A stretch of DNA of 64,000 bases from Mycobacterium lentiflavum (lineage in GTDB: Bacteria; Actinomycetota; Actinomycetes; Mycobacteriales; Mycobacteriaceae), in NCBI RefSeq assembly GCF_022374895.2, contig NZ_CP092423.2:124001-188000 (forward strand), read 5' to 3'. Of the stretch, positions 42,874 through 50,605 are shown in pieces. How positions within the stretch are numbered: the first letter of the stretch is position 1; the number at the start of each line of letters is the position of its first letter. The notes under the pieces were generated by a model. It worked only from the letters and a program-made list of their open reading frames with translations, was not told the origin of the DNA and did no database searches. Both the position numbers and the translations under genes were made by a program.

Positions 42874-43853
42874 AGTTCAAGGGTCAGCTGACCGGACCGA
42901 GTGACCCTGCCGCCGATGCCGGTTGGGGAGATGCCAAGCCCCGCAAGGGCTTTTTCACCGACACCTCGATCTGCATCGGTTGCAAGGCGTGCGAAGTGGC
43001 GTGCAAGGAATGGAACCGCAACCCGCGCGACGGCAACCTCGAACTGCTGGGCTCGTCCTACGACAACACCGGCTCACTGGGCGCCAGCACCTGGCGGCAC
43101 GTGGCGTTCATCGAGCAGGGCCGCGACCGCATCGAGGAGGCCCGCGAATCCGGCCGCGCGTTGGTGAGCTTGGGCATGCCCGCGGTCCCCGGTGCCGCGG
43201 AGGCCCCCGCCGATTCGAAACCGCCCGACACCCCGGAGTTTCGCTGGCTGATGTCCTCCGATGTCTGCAAGCACTGCACGCATGCGGGTTGCCTCGACGT
43301 CTGCCCCACGGGCGCGTTGTTCCGCACCGAGTTCGGGACCGTGGTGGTGCAACACGACGTGTGCAACGGTTGCGGAACGTGCGTCGCGGGTTGCCCGTTC
43401 GGCGTGGTCGAGCGCCGCAGTGACGGCACGTACGCGACGCCGGTGGAACGGCCGGGCCGCCCGCAGGAGGAGTTCGTCACCGGTGTCGCCCAGAAGTGCA
43501 CGCTGTGCTACGACCGCCTGATCGAGGACCAGGTACCCGCCTGCGCCCAGACCTGTCCGACCACGTCGATCAAGTTCGGCGATCACGACGACCTGGTGGA
43601 CCGAGCGCGGCAGCGGGTGACTCAGCTGCATGCCGAAGGGCGCACTGAGGCAAGGCTTTACGGCGCCAACGAGCGCGACGGCGTCGGCGGTACCGGGTCG
43701 ATCTTCTTATTGCTCGATGAACCGGAGGTCTACGGCCTGCCGCCAGATCCGCGGGTGTGCACTGCCGACCTGCCGACGATGTTCAAGCGGGCTACGCTGG
43801 CCGCGGCCGGCATGGTCGGCGCGGCCGTGCTGGCGTTCTGGAGTAGTCGGTGA
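42870..43853 (+). CDS. Formate dehydrogenase iron-sulfur (beta) subunit
   Basis: This encodes a 327-residue ferredoxin-like electron-transfer subunit with four [4Fe-4S] cluster motifs: CIGCKACEVACKEW, CKHCTHAGCLDVCP, CNGCGTCVAGCPFGVV, and CTLCYDRLI...CAQTCPT. The C-terminus carries one membrane helix (LAAAGMVGAAVLAFW) that anchors it. It takes electrons from the selenoenzyme and hands them to the membrane subunit. GTG 42870 overlaps the alpha stop by 4 bp, and the stop overlaps the gamma gene by 4 bp. Confidence 0.95.
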   Translation: MKFKGQLTGPSDPAADAGWGDAKPRKGFFTDTSICIGCKACEVACKEWNRNPRDGNLELLGSSYDNTGSLGASTWRHVAFIEQGRDRIEEARESGRALVSLGMPAVPGAAEAPADSKPPDTPEFRWLMSSDVCKHCTHAGCLDVCPTGALFRTEFGTVVVQHDVCNGCGTCVAGCPFGVVERRSDGTYATPVERPGRPQEEFVTGVAQKCTLCYDRLIEDQVPACAQTCPTTSIKFGDHDDLVDRARQRVTQLHAEGRTEARLYGANERDGVGGTGSIFLLLDEPEVYGLPPDPRVCTADLPTMFKRATLAAAGMVGAAVLAFWSSR

Positions 43854-44947
43854 GCACCTCGGAATTCGACAGCTTTCGTCCGCCAGAACCCGAGGGGGGC
43901 AAGCGCCGCAGGAAAGGCGTGCGTGGCGCCCATCGGGGCGGCGGCAGTGGTTCCGATGGCTCGCGCGAAATGCCGATGGTCCCCGACGCCGAGTTCACCT
44001 CGTATTACGGGCGTCCGGTGGTCAAGCCCGCGCCCTGGGGACACGAAGTGGCGGCCTACCTGTTCCTGGGCGGCGTCGCCGGTGGGTCCGGCCTGCTGGC
44101 GGCCGGTGCTCAGCTCACGGGCCGAAAGAAGTTGCGCCGCAACACAAGACTGTCCGCTCTGATCGCGGTGTCACTGGGCGCGGTCGCACTGGTGAAGGAC
44201 CTCGGCCGGCCCGAGCGTTTCGTCAACATGCTGCGGACGGTCAAGCTGACCTCGCCGATGAGCATCGGTTCGTGGATCCTCAGCCTGTTCAGCGGCGGTA
44301 TCGGGATAGCCGCGGTTGCCGAGATCGATCGGATGACCGGCGAGCGAATTCCGTTGGGCCCGTTGCGGTCCGTGCTGCGCGCCGTGGAGGCACCGGCCGG
44401 CCTGGGAGCAGCGGTGCTGTCGCCCCCGCTGGCCGTCTACACCGCGGTGCTGCTCACCGACACCGCCACCCCGACGTGGAATGCCGCGTACCGAGACCTG
44501 CCGTTCGTGTTCGTCAGCTCAGCCAGCCTGGCCGCCTCGGGATTGGCGATGATCACCACACCGGTGTCCGAGGCCGGGCCCGCGCGCAAGCTGGCCGTCA
44601 TTGGTGCGGTCGGCGATCTGATCTCCGCGAGGTTCACGGAGTTCCGGATGGACCCGGTGACCAGAGAACCGCTGCACCACGGCAGGCCCGGCTGGCTGCT
44701 ACAGACCAGCGAAATACTCGCCGCTGCAGGCGGTTTGGGCGCGTTGCTCGGCGGGCACCGCCGCGATATCGCCGCGCTGTCCGGCCTGACGCTGCTGACG
44801 GCGTCGGCGATGCTGAGGTTCGGCTTCTTCGAGGCGGGCAAGGAATCGGCCCGCGACCCTCGCTACACAATGGAGCCGCAGAAGCGTCGGCTGGCGGCTC
44901 GCCGCGCGGCGGGCATCACCTCCGACTCGATCACCACCGTTGATTGA
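43850..44947 (+). CDS. nrfD: NrfD/PsrC-type membrane anchor subunit of formate dehydrogenase
   Basis: This encodes a 365-residue membrane protein with about eight to nine helices after a charged N-terminal tail of about 60 residues. Family marks include PAPWGHEVAAYLFLGGVAGGSGLLAAGAQL, KDLGRPERFVNMLRTVKLTSPMSIGSWILSLFSG and VLLTDTATPTWNAAYRDLPFVF. These subunits exchange electrons with the quinone pool without haem, unlike the cytochrome b subunit of E. coli FdnI. It ends the operon; selD converges 6 bp away. Confidence 0.92.
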   Translation: MSTSEFDSFRPPEPEGGKRRRKGVRGAHRGGGSGSDGSREMPMVPDAEFTSYYGRPVVKPAPWGHEVAAYLFLGGVAGGSGLLAAGAQLTGRKKLRRNTRLSALIAVSLGAVALVKDLGRPERFVNMLRTVKLTSPMSIGSWILSLFSGGIGIAAVAEIDRMTGERIPLGPLRSVLRAVEAPAGLGAAVLSPPLAVYTAVLLTDTATPTWNAAYRDLPFVFVSSASLAASGLAMITTPVSEAGPARKLAVIGAVGDLISARFTEFRMDPVTREPLHHGRPGWLLQTSEILAAAGGLGALLGGHRRDIAALSGLTLLTASAMLRFGFFEAGKESARDPRYTMEPQKRRLAARRAAGITSDSITTVD

Positions 44948-44953
44948 GGCCGA

Positions 44954-45937
44954 CTAGCGGACCTCGATGCCCTCGCCGGCGACGGTGTGACCGATCACCG
45001 GGTGGCCGGGTATTTCGCCCACCACGAGCAGGCCGCCCGAGGTTTGCGCGTCGGCGAGCAGCAGGAGATCATCCTCGGTCACGCCGGGGCCAAGACGCAG
45101 CTGCGGCCGCACCCAATCGAGGTTGCGCCGAGACCCGCCGGAGACGAACCCGGCACGCAGCGCCGCCCGGCCGGCATCGAGGACCGGCACCGCGGAGCGG
45201 TCGAGGACGGCACCCACCTGCGAGGCCCGGCACATCTTGTAGAGATGGCCGAGCAGCCCGAAGCCGGTCACGTCCGTGGCCGCGCGCACCCCGTTGGCCA
45301 CCGCGGCCTCGGCGGCGTCGCGGTTGAGCCGGGCCATCGTCGCGATCGCTTCCGGGAACACCTCACCGGTCTGCTTGTGCCGATTGTTGAGCAGGCCGAC
45401 CCCGAGCGGTTTGGTGAGAGTCAGCGGCAGGCCGGGTTCGGCGGCATCGTTGCGCAGCAACCGGTTCGGGTCAGCGACACCCGTCACCGCCATGCCGTAC
45501 TTCGGTTCCGGATCGTCGATGGAGTGACCACCGATTACCGGGCATCCGGCCTCCGAGGCCACCGCCAGCCCGCCGCGCAGCACCTCGGTCATCAGCTCCA
45601 GCGGCAGCACCTCGCGCGGCCAGCCAACCAGGTTGATCGCGATCACCGGGCGCCCGCCCATCGCGTAGATGTCGGAAAGCGCGTTGGCTGCGGCGATCCG
45701 ACCCCAGTCGTAGGCGTCGTCGACGACCGGGGTGAAGAAGTCCGCGGTGGACAGCACCGCGATGTCGCCGACTAACACTGCGGCGGCGTCGTCGCCGTCG
45801 TCCAGGCCGACCAGAACGTTGCCGTTGGTCTGTCCGGCCAGGCCGCGGACCGCCTCTTCCAACTCGCCGGGCGGGATCTTGCAGGCACAGCCACCGCCGT
45901 GCGCATAGCCGGTCAGTCGGGTCTGCGTCTGGGTCAT
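44954..45937 (-). CDS. selD: Selenide, water dikinase (selenophosphate synthetase)
   Basis: This encodes a 327-residue enzyme making selenophosphate, AMP and phosphate from selenide, ATP and water. The catalytic loop is GGGCACKI (Cys17, Lys20), with Cys instead of the selenocysteine seen in some SelD. ATP/Mg motifs follow: LVGLDDGDDAAAV, STADFFTPVVDDAYDWGRIAAANALSDIYAMGGRP, and GGHSIDDPEPKYGMAVTG. The last part (ATDVTGFGLLGHL, ADAQTSGGLL) is complete. The start is probably leaderless: minus-strand TAGGCT lies 6 nt upstream. It supplies the selenium donor to SelA. Confidence 0.96.
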   Translation of the reverse strand: MTQTQTRLTGYAHGGGCACKIPPGELEEAVRGLAGQTNGNVLVGLDDGDDAAAVLVGDIAVLSTADFFTPVVDDAYDWGRIAAANALSDIYAMGGRPVIAINLVGWPREVLPLELMTEVLRGGLAVASEAGCPVIGGHSIDDPEPKYGMAVTGVADPNRLLRNDAAEPGLPLTLTKPLGVGLLNNRHKQTGEVFPEAIATMARLNRDAAEAAVANGVRAATDVTGFGLLGHLYKMCRASQVGAVLDRSAVPVLDAGRAALRAGFVSGGSRRNLDWVRPQLRLGPGVTEDDLLLLADAQTSGGLLVVGEIPGHPVIGHTVAGEGIEVR

Positions 45938-45943
45938 GCCACG

Positions 45944-45949
45944 AGCCTA
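45944..45949 (-). promoter_or_regulatory. -10 box of selD (leaderless)
   Basis: Minus-strand TAGGCT (45949-45944) ends 6 nt before the selD ATG at 45937. Confidence 0.45.
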
Positions 45950-46041
45950 CGAGGAGCGGGCGGGCTCACCGTCTGCCCGCCTTGTAGCGACAACTGTCAA
46001 CGTCGCCACACTCGTTCGCTCGCGTAGGCGTCTCGGGCGTC

Positions 46042-46096
46042 GAGTGTGCGCCCACGGCGGCGACACGCCGGGTGAGGCCGCCGCACCCGCACACTG
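46042..46096 (+). repeat. 55-bp dispersed inverted-repeat element, copy A
   Basis: It begins GAGTGTGC and ends GCACACTG, so the ends are inverted repeats (7 of 8). Its interior shares GGCG-CGACACGCCG and CCG-C with copy B at 52723-52777, which lies in the other orientation and has the same length. It sits in the 309-bp gap between selD and selC; apart from this repeat and the selD promoter, I see no gene there. Confidence 0.6.
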
Positions 46097-46246
46097 AGCG
46101 CCATGACCGCACACCCGGTGCGACATCAGTCGCGCAACAGTCTGTCGCTCAGAGGCGGGCACTTCGACCCCCGCGGCCACCGTGGCAGAGGTGACCTTCG
46201 CCGACGGAGTTCTCGGCATCGGCGCTGACCACGCTAGTTTGGGCAT

Positions 46247-46342
46247 GGAGGCGTTTGGGTTCCTGGTGGTCCCCCCGGTCTTCAAAACCGGTGAGATCGA
46301 GTATCTCGGTCTGGCGGGTTCGATTCCCGTCCGCCTCCGCCA
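46247..46342 (+). tRNA. selC: tRNA-Sec (anticodon UCA)
   Basis: The 96-nt tRNA includes an encoded CCA. The acceptor pairs GGAGGCG with CGCCTCC. The anticodon stem CCGGT/ACCGG (46275-46279, 46287-46291) carries the loop CTTCAAA with anticodon TCA at 46282-46284, which reads UGA. A long variable arm (GAGAT/ATCTC, 46293-46307) and a T arm (GCGGG-TTCGATT-CCCGT, 46314-46330) follow. The acceptor plus T stems total about 13 bp, as expected for bacterial tRNA-Sec. It lies 30 bp upstream of selA and is required to decode the fdh UGA. Confidence 0.95.
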
Positions 46343-46372
46343 GCCCTGGACGCGAGCAGACCGAGGAGGCAC

Positions 46373-47692
46373 GTGACACAGGTCGACCCGCGCCGCCTGA
46401 TTCCGCGCACGGATCAACTGCTTTCGCTTCCGCCGGTACAGGAGGCGCGAAACCGGCTGGGTGAGAACGCGGTCCGGGACCTGGTGCGCGACATCCAGGA
46501 CCGGGCCCGCCGCGGCGACCTGCCGCCCGAGCAGGTGCAGGACGTGGTGCTGGCGTCGCTGGCCGCGCACCGCAACACGAAGCTGCGCCCGGTGCTCAAC
46601 GCCACCGGCGTCGTCGTGCACACCAACCTGGGCCGGGCGCCGTTGGCCGCGAGCGCGATCGAGGCACTGGTATCCGCGAGCGGCTACGTCGACGTGGAAC
46701 TCGACCTCGTGACGGGCACCCGCTCGAAGCGCGCGGTCGCCCTTCGCCAGGCGCTGCTGAATGTCTGCCCCGCCGCCGAGGACGCGCTGGTGGTCAACAA
46801 CGGCGCCGCCGCGCTGGTGCTGGCGACCACGGCGCTGGCGGCCGGCGGCGAGGTCGTGGTGAGCCGCGGCGAGCTGATCGAGATCGGTGCCGGATTCCGG
46901 CTGCCCGACCTGATCGCCTCGACCGGCGCCCGGCTGCGCGAGGTTGGGACCACCAACCGCACCCACCTGAAGGACTACGCGGACGCGATCGGGCCGCAGA
47001 CCGGATGTGTGCTCAAGGTGCACCAGAGCAATTTCCGGGTGCAGGGATTCACCTCGGCCGTCGCGGTGTCCCAGCTGCGAGAGTTGGCAGACGAGAAGTG
47101 CGTGCCCTTGGTCGTCGACCTCGGCAGCGGGCTGCTCGCGCCCGATCCATTGCTGCCCGACGAGCCCGACGCCGCCACCACGCTGGCCGAGGGCGCCGAC
47201 GTGATCACCGCCAGCGGTGACAAGCTGCTGGGCGGCCCGCAGGCGGGCATCGTGCTCGGCCGCGGCGACGTGGTCGCCCGGATGGCGCGCCATCCGCTGG
47301 CGCGCGCCGTGCGAGCCGACAAGCTCACCCTCGCCGCGCTGGAAGCGACGGTCCGGGCCGGCACCTCACCGGTGACCCAGGCCCTGCACGCCAATCCCGA
47401 ACGGCTGCGGGCGCGCGCCCAGCGTCTGGCCGATGCGGTCGGCGGGTCCGTCGTCGCGCACGACGGCCGAGTCGGTGGCGGTGGAGCCCCGGGCGTGCCG
47501 TTGCCCGGGTGGGCCGTCCGCCTGCCCGAGCCCGCGGCGGCCGCCCTGCGTGCGGGCGACCCGGCGGTGCTGCCGCGGGTACACGACGGCGCTTGCCTGC
47601 TGGATCCGCGCTGCATTCCCGAGTCCGACGACGATCGTCTGCTGCACGCGGTGCGCGCCGCGCTGGCGCGAATGTCCGAGGTGGACCGCTGA
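46373..47692 (+). CDS. selA: L-seryl-tRNA(Sec) selenium transferase
   Basis: This encodes a 439-residue PLP enzyme converting Ser-tRNA(Sec) to Sec-tRNA(Sec) with selenophosphate. The PLP lysine is Lys284 in ITASGDKLLGGPQAGI. Other family segments are LRPVLNATGVVVHTNLGRAPL, NNGAAALVLATTAL, SRGELIEIGAGFRLPDL and VGTTNRTHLKDY. The N-terminal tRNA-binding domain (about 1-70) is present. The GTG start has GAGGAGG upstream. It overlaps selB by 4 bp if selB starts at CTG 47689. Confidence 0.96.
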   Translation: MTQVDPRRLIPRTDQLLSLPPVQEARNRLGENAVRDLVRDIQDRARRGDLPPEQVQDVVLASLAAHRNTKLRPVLNATGVVVHTNLGRAPLAASAIEALVSASGYVDVELDLVTGTRSKRAVALRQALLNVCPAAEDALVVNNGAAALVLATTALAAGGEVVVSRGELIEIGAGFRLPDLIASTGARLREVGTTNRTHLKDYADAIGPQTGCVLKVHQSNFRVQGFTSAVAVSQLRELADEKCVPLVVDLGSGLLAPDPLLPDEPDAATTLAEGADVITASGDKLLGGPQAGIVLGRGDVVARMARHPLARAVRADKLTLAALEATVRAGTSPVTQALHANPERLRARAQRLADAVGGSVVAHDGRVGGGGAPGVPLPGWAVRLPEPAAAALRAGDPAVLPRVHDGACLLDPRCIPESDDDRLLHAVRAALARMSEVDR

Positions 47693-49488
47693 GCACCCAC
47701 GTCTCGAATGTCGTGGCCACCGCCGGCCACGTCGACCACGGCAAAAGCACCCTGATCCGCGCCCTGACCGGTATGGAGCCCGACCGGTGGGAGGAGGAGC
47801 GACGCCGCGGCCTGACCATCGACCTCGGCTTCGCCTGGACCACCCTGTCGTCGGGCCGCGAGGTGGCCTTTGTCGACGTGCCCGGACACCAGCGTTTCCT
47901 GGCCAACACGCTGGCCGGTCTCGGGCCCGCGCCGGTGGTCTGCTTCGCCGTGGCGGCGGACGAGGGTTGGCAGGCGCAGTCCGGCGACCACCGCGACGCG
48001 CTCGCGGCGCTGGGCATCCGGCACGGCCTGATCGTGGTGACCCGCGCCGACCGCGCGCCGGACCGGGCGACCGAGGTGCTGGCGCAGGCGCGCGGCGAGC
48101 TGGCCGGCACCGGGTTGCGGGATGCACCCGGCGTGGTCGTATCCGCGGTCGACGGGACCGGGCTGACCGAATTGCGTGCCACCCTCGACCGCGTGTTGGA
48201 GCAGCTGCCCGCGCCCGAAACCACTGCCCGGGTGCGGTTGTGGGTCGATCGCTCCTTCACGATCACCGGCGCGGGCACCGTCGTGACTGGCACGCTCACG
48301 GCCGGCACCATGGCGCGCGGCGACCGGTTGGATGTGCTCGGGGCGGACCGGCCGCAGTCGGTGGTGATCCGCGGTTTGCAGAGCCGCGGCGAGGCCTACC
48401 CGACGCTAGGGGCGATCGCCCGGGTCGCGCTGAACCTGCGCGGCGTCTCGCGCGACGTCATCCACCGGGGCAGCGCGCTGGTCACTCCCGGAGCGTGGGC
48501 GAGCACCGGCACGCTCGACGTCCGCCGCACCACCGGCGGCCCGTTGACCGAGGCAGCCGCCCGGCCCGTCGTGCACGTCGGCACCGCGGCCGTGCCCGCG
48601 CGGATGCGGCCGTTCGACGACGACCACGCCCGGCTCACGCTGGACCGGCCACTGCCGCTGGTGCTCGGCGACCGATTGGTGCTGCGCGACCCCGGCGGCC
48701 AGCGGGTCCTGGGCGGCGCCCTGGTGATCGACGCCGATCCTCCGGTGTTGCGGCGGCGCGGTGACGGAGCCCGACGGGCCGCGGCGCTGAGCGAGATGGA
48801 CGCGGCCGGCGACGTCGGCGCCGAGGTAGCCCGCCGCGGCGCGGTGCGGGAGAGTCATCTCCGCCGTCTGGGGTTCCTATCGTCCACGACACCCCAGAGC
48901 GTGCGGGTGCTCGACGGCTGGTGGGTGCACGCCGCGACGTACCAGGCCTGGCAGCAGCGTCTGCGGGCCGCGGTCGAGGAACTGCATGCGCGAGACCCGT
49001 TGGCAGAAGGGCTGTCTCGCGGTGCGGCGCGTGACCTGCTGGCCTTGCCGGACGAGTCGCTGCTCGACGCGGTCACCCGTGATGCGGGACTTGAGCAGCG
49101 GGGCGGCCACCTTCGGGTGCCCGGCGCTCGTGGCGACCTCGGACTCGCCGAAGCCGCCGTGGGCGAACTGGAAGCGCGACTGCGGGCCGAGCCCTTCCAC
49201 GCGCCGGAGGCCGACGACCTGTCGGCGTTGCAACTATCCGCCCGCGAACTGGCCGCGGCCGAGCGGGCCGGGCGGGTGCTGCGGCTGCGCGACGGCGTCG
49301 TATTGTTGCCCACCGCACCGGCTTTGGCGATGCGGGAGTTGGCCCGGCTGGAGCAGCCGTTCACCACCAGCCAAGCGCGCCAAGCCCTCAACACCACCCG
49401 GCGGGTGGCGATTCCGTTGTTGGAACACCTCGACGCGCGAGGCTGGACCCGCCGACTCGACGCCGGCCATCGCGAGGTGCTGCGTTGA
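47689..49488 (+). CDS. selB: Selenocysteine-specific elongation factor SelB
   Basis: This encodes a roughly 599-residue GTPase delivering Sec-tRNA(Sec) to UGA codons that carry a SECIS. G1 is GHVDHGKST, the switch II/G3 motif is DVPGHQRF, and G4 appears as VTRADR. The EF-Tu-like beta domains follow (FTITGAGTVVTGTLTAGTM). The C-terminal winged-helix repeats (about 400-599, VRESHLRRLGFL to RQALNTTRRVAIPLLEHLDARGWTRR) bind SECIS RNA. No standard start gives a complete first strand: GTG 47713 begins VATAGHVDHGK. CTG 47689, overlapping the selA stop in CTGA, yields LSTHVSNVVATAGHVDHGK and is preferred. Confidence 0.95.
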   Translation: MSTHVSNVVATAGHVDHGKSTLIRALTGMEPDRWEEERRRGLTIDLGFAWTTLSSGREVAFVDVPGHQRFLANTLAGLGPAPVVCFAVAADEGWQAQSGDHRDALAALGIRHGLIVVTRADRAPDRATEVLAQARGELAGTGLRDAPGVVVSAVDGTGLTELRATLDRVLEQLPAPETTARVRLWVDRSFTITGAGTVVTGTLTAGTMARGDRLDVLGADRPQSVVIRGLQSRGEAYPTLGAIARVALNLRGVSRDVIHRGSALVTPGAWASTGTLDVRRTTGGPLTEAAARPVVHVGTAAVPARMRPFDDDHARLTLDRPLPLVLGDRLVLRDPGGQRVLGGALVIDADPPVLRRRGDGARRAAALSEMDAAGDVGAEVARRGAVRESHLRRLGFLSSTTPQSVRVLDGWWVHAATYQAWQQRLRAAVEELHARDPLAEGLSRGAARDLLALPDESLLDAVTRDAGLEQRGGHLRVPGARGDLGLAEAAVGELEARLRAEPFHAPEADDLSALQLSARELAAAERAGRVLRLRDGVVLLPTAPALAMRELARLEQPFTTSQARQALNTTRRVAIPLLEHLDARGWTRRLDAGHREVLR

Positions 49489-49513
49489 ATCCCATTGTGG
49501 GGGAGCTACTTAC

Positions 49514-50461
49514 GTGATCATTGTCGTTGGTGCGGGAATATGCGGTCTCGCCGCCGCCTACGAGTTGTCCAGACGCGGAGAGTCGACGGTCGTATTCGAA
49601 CGCGGCGAGCCGTTCTCCGAACTGTCCGCGGGTCTGGCACGCATCTTCCGCATCGCTCATCAGCGCCCAGCGCTATGCCGGCTCGCCATGGCTGCCCGCG
49701 CCGGCTGGCAGCGATGGGAGAGCGAGCTCGAGGTGGGGCGGCTGCTCGGTTCCGAAGGCTTCGTCGCGGCGGCCCCACCCGAGGCGATCGCAACGGCGAT
49801 GACCGAGGCCGGCGCCGAATACTCCTGGCTCGACCGCGACCAGATCCAGGCCCGGATACCGTTCGTCACGCCGCCCTGGCCGGCCGGGATCTTCGATCCG
49901 CTCGGCGGCAGCCTGCGCATTCGCCGCGCTCTGAGCGCCTTGGCGGCCCGGGTGGAGATCAGGCGCGGCCACGTCGTTTCGCTCGGCGACGACGGCTCGG
50001 TCCGTCTCGCGGATGGCACCGTGACGCGGGGCGACCAAGTGCTGGTGTGCGTGGGAGCCCAGACGCCGGACCTGCTGGGACCGCTCGATGTCGAGCTCAC
50101 TCCGCACACTCGCTACACCTACCAGGGCGCCGACGCCACCGGTGCCGCCTGCCTGGCGGCACCCGAGGGCTACGGGCTGCCACTGGGCAGCACCGGCCAA
50201 TGGGCGTTCGGTCAGCCGATACCGGAGCCGACCGAGGTGCGCGCGCTCTTCCCGTCGCTGGTGCCGGTGGGTCAGGTGGATTGCTTCACGGTGCACGCTC
50301 CGTGGCTCGACGCGGGCGGGGATGGCTGGAAGGCGGTGCGCCGCGGCCGGGTGGTCGGCTTCGTCGGCAACAACCTGATGAAGTTCGGGCCGTTGTTCGG
50401 GGAGCTGCTCGCCGAGGCGGCTTGCGGCGAGGGGTTACCCGGCGAATTGAATCCGGTTTGA
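49514..50461 (+). CDS. FAD-dependent oxidoreductase (DAO family)
   Basis: This encodes a 315-residue flavoprotein of the D-amino-acid oxidase/sarcosine oxidase superfamily. The FAD fold is at the N-terminus (IIVVGAGICGLAAAYELSRRGESTVVFER), with ELSAGLARIFRIAHQRPALCRLA following as in MSOX-like enzymes. A C-terminal GFVGNNLMKFGPLFGELLAE resembles the closing FAD contact. It starts at a GTG with GGGGGAG upstream, 25 bp after selB, so it may ride on the sel transcript. It is short for the family (about 370-390), and the substrate is unknown. Confidence 0.82.
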   Translation: MIIVVGAGICGLAAAYELSRRGESTVVFERGEPFSELSAGLARIFRIAHQRPALCRLAMAARAGWQRWESELEVGRLLGSEGFVAAAPPEAIATAMTEAGAEYSWLDRDQIQARIPFVTPPWPAGIFDPLGGSLRIRRALSALAARVEIRRGHVVSLGDDGSVRLADGTVTRGDQVLVCVGAQTPDLLGPLDVELTPHTRYTYQGADATGAACLAAPEGYGLPLGSTGQWAFGQPIPEPTEVRALFPSLVPVGQVDCFTVHAPWLDAGGDGWKAVRRGRVVGFVGNNLMKFGPLFGELLAEAACGEGLPGELNPV

Positions 50462-50605
50462 TCGGGAGGCGTTGCGCAACAACATTTTTCAGATACTCGT
50501 TGGAACGCGTCTGGTGGTGTCACGCGGTCGAGCGGTCCGGTGAACGATCAATGGGCCATGATGGTCGCCAAGCAGTTGTAGTCCAGTAAGGGAGCCCACA
50601 GCGCG

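Noticed and set aside
44954..45937. SelD as a second selenoprotein
   Set aside because: The catalytic position is encoded as Cys17, not by TGA.
48986..50461. A 491-codon plus-strand frame beginning inside selB
   Set aside because: Its first 176 codons are the wrong frame of selB; the real oxidoreductase starts at 49514.
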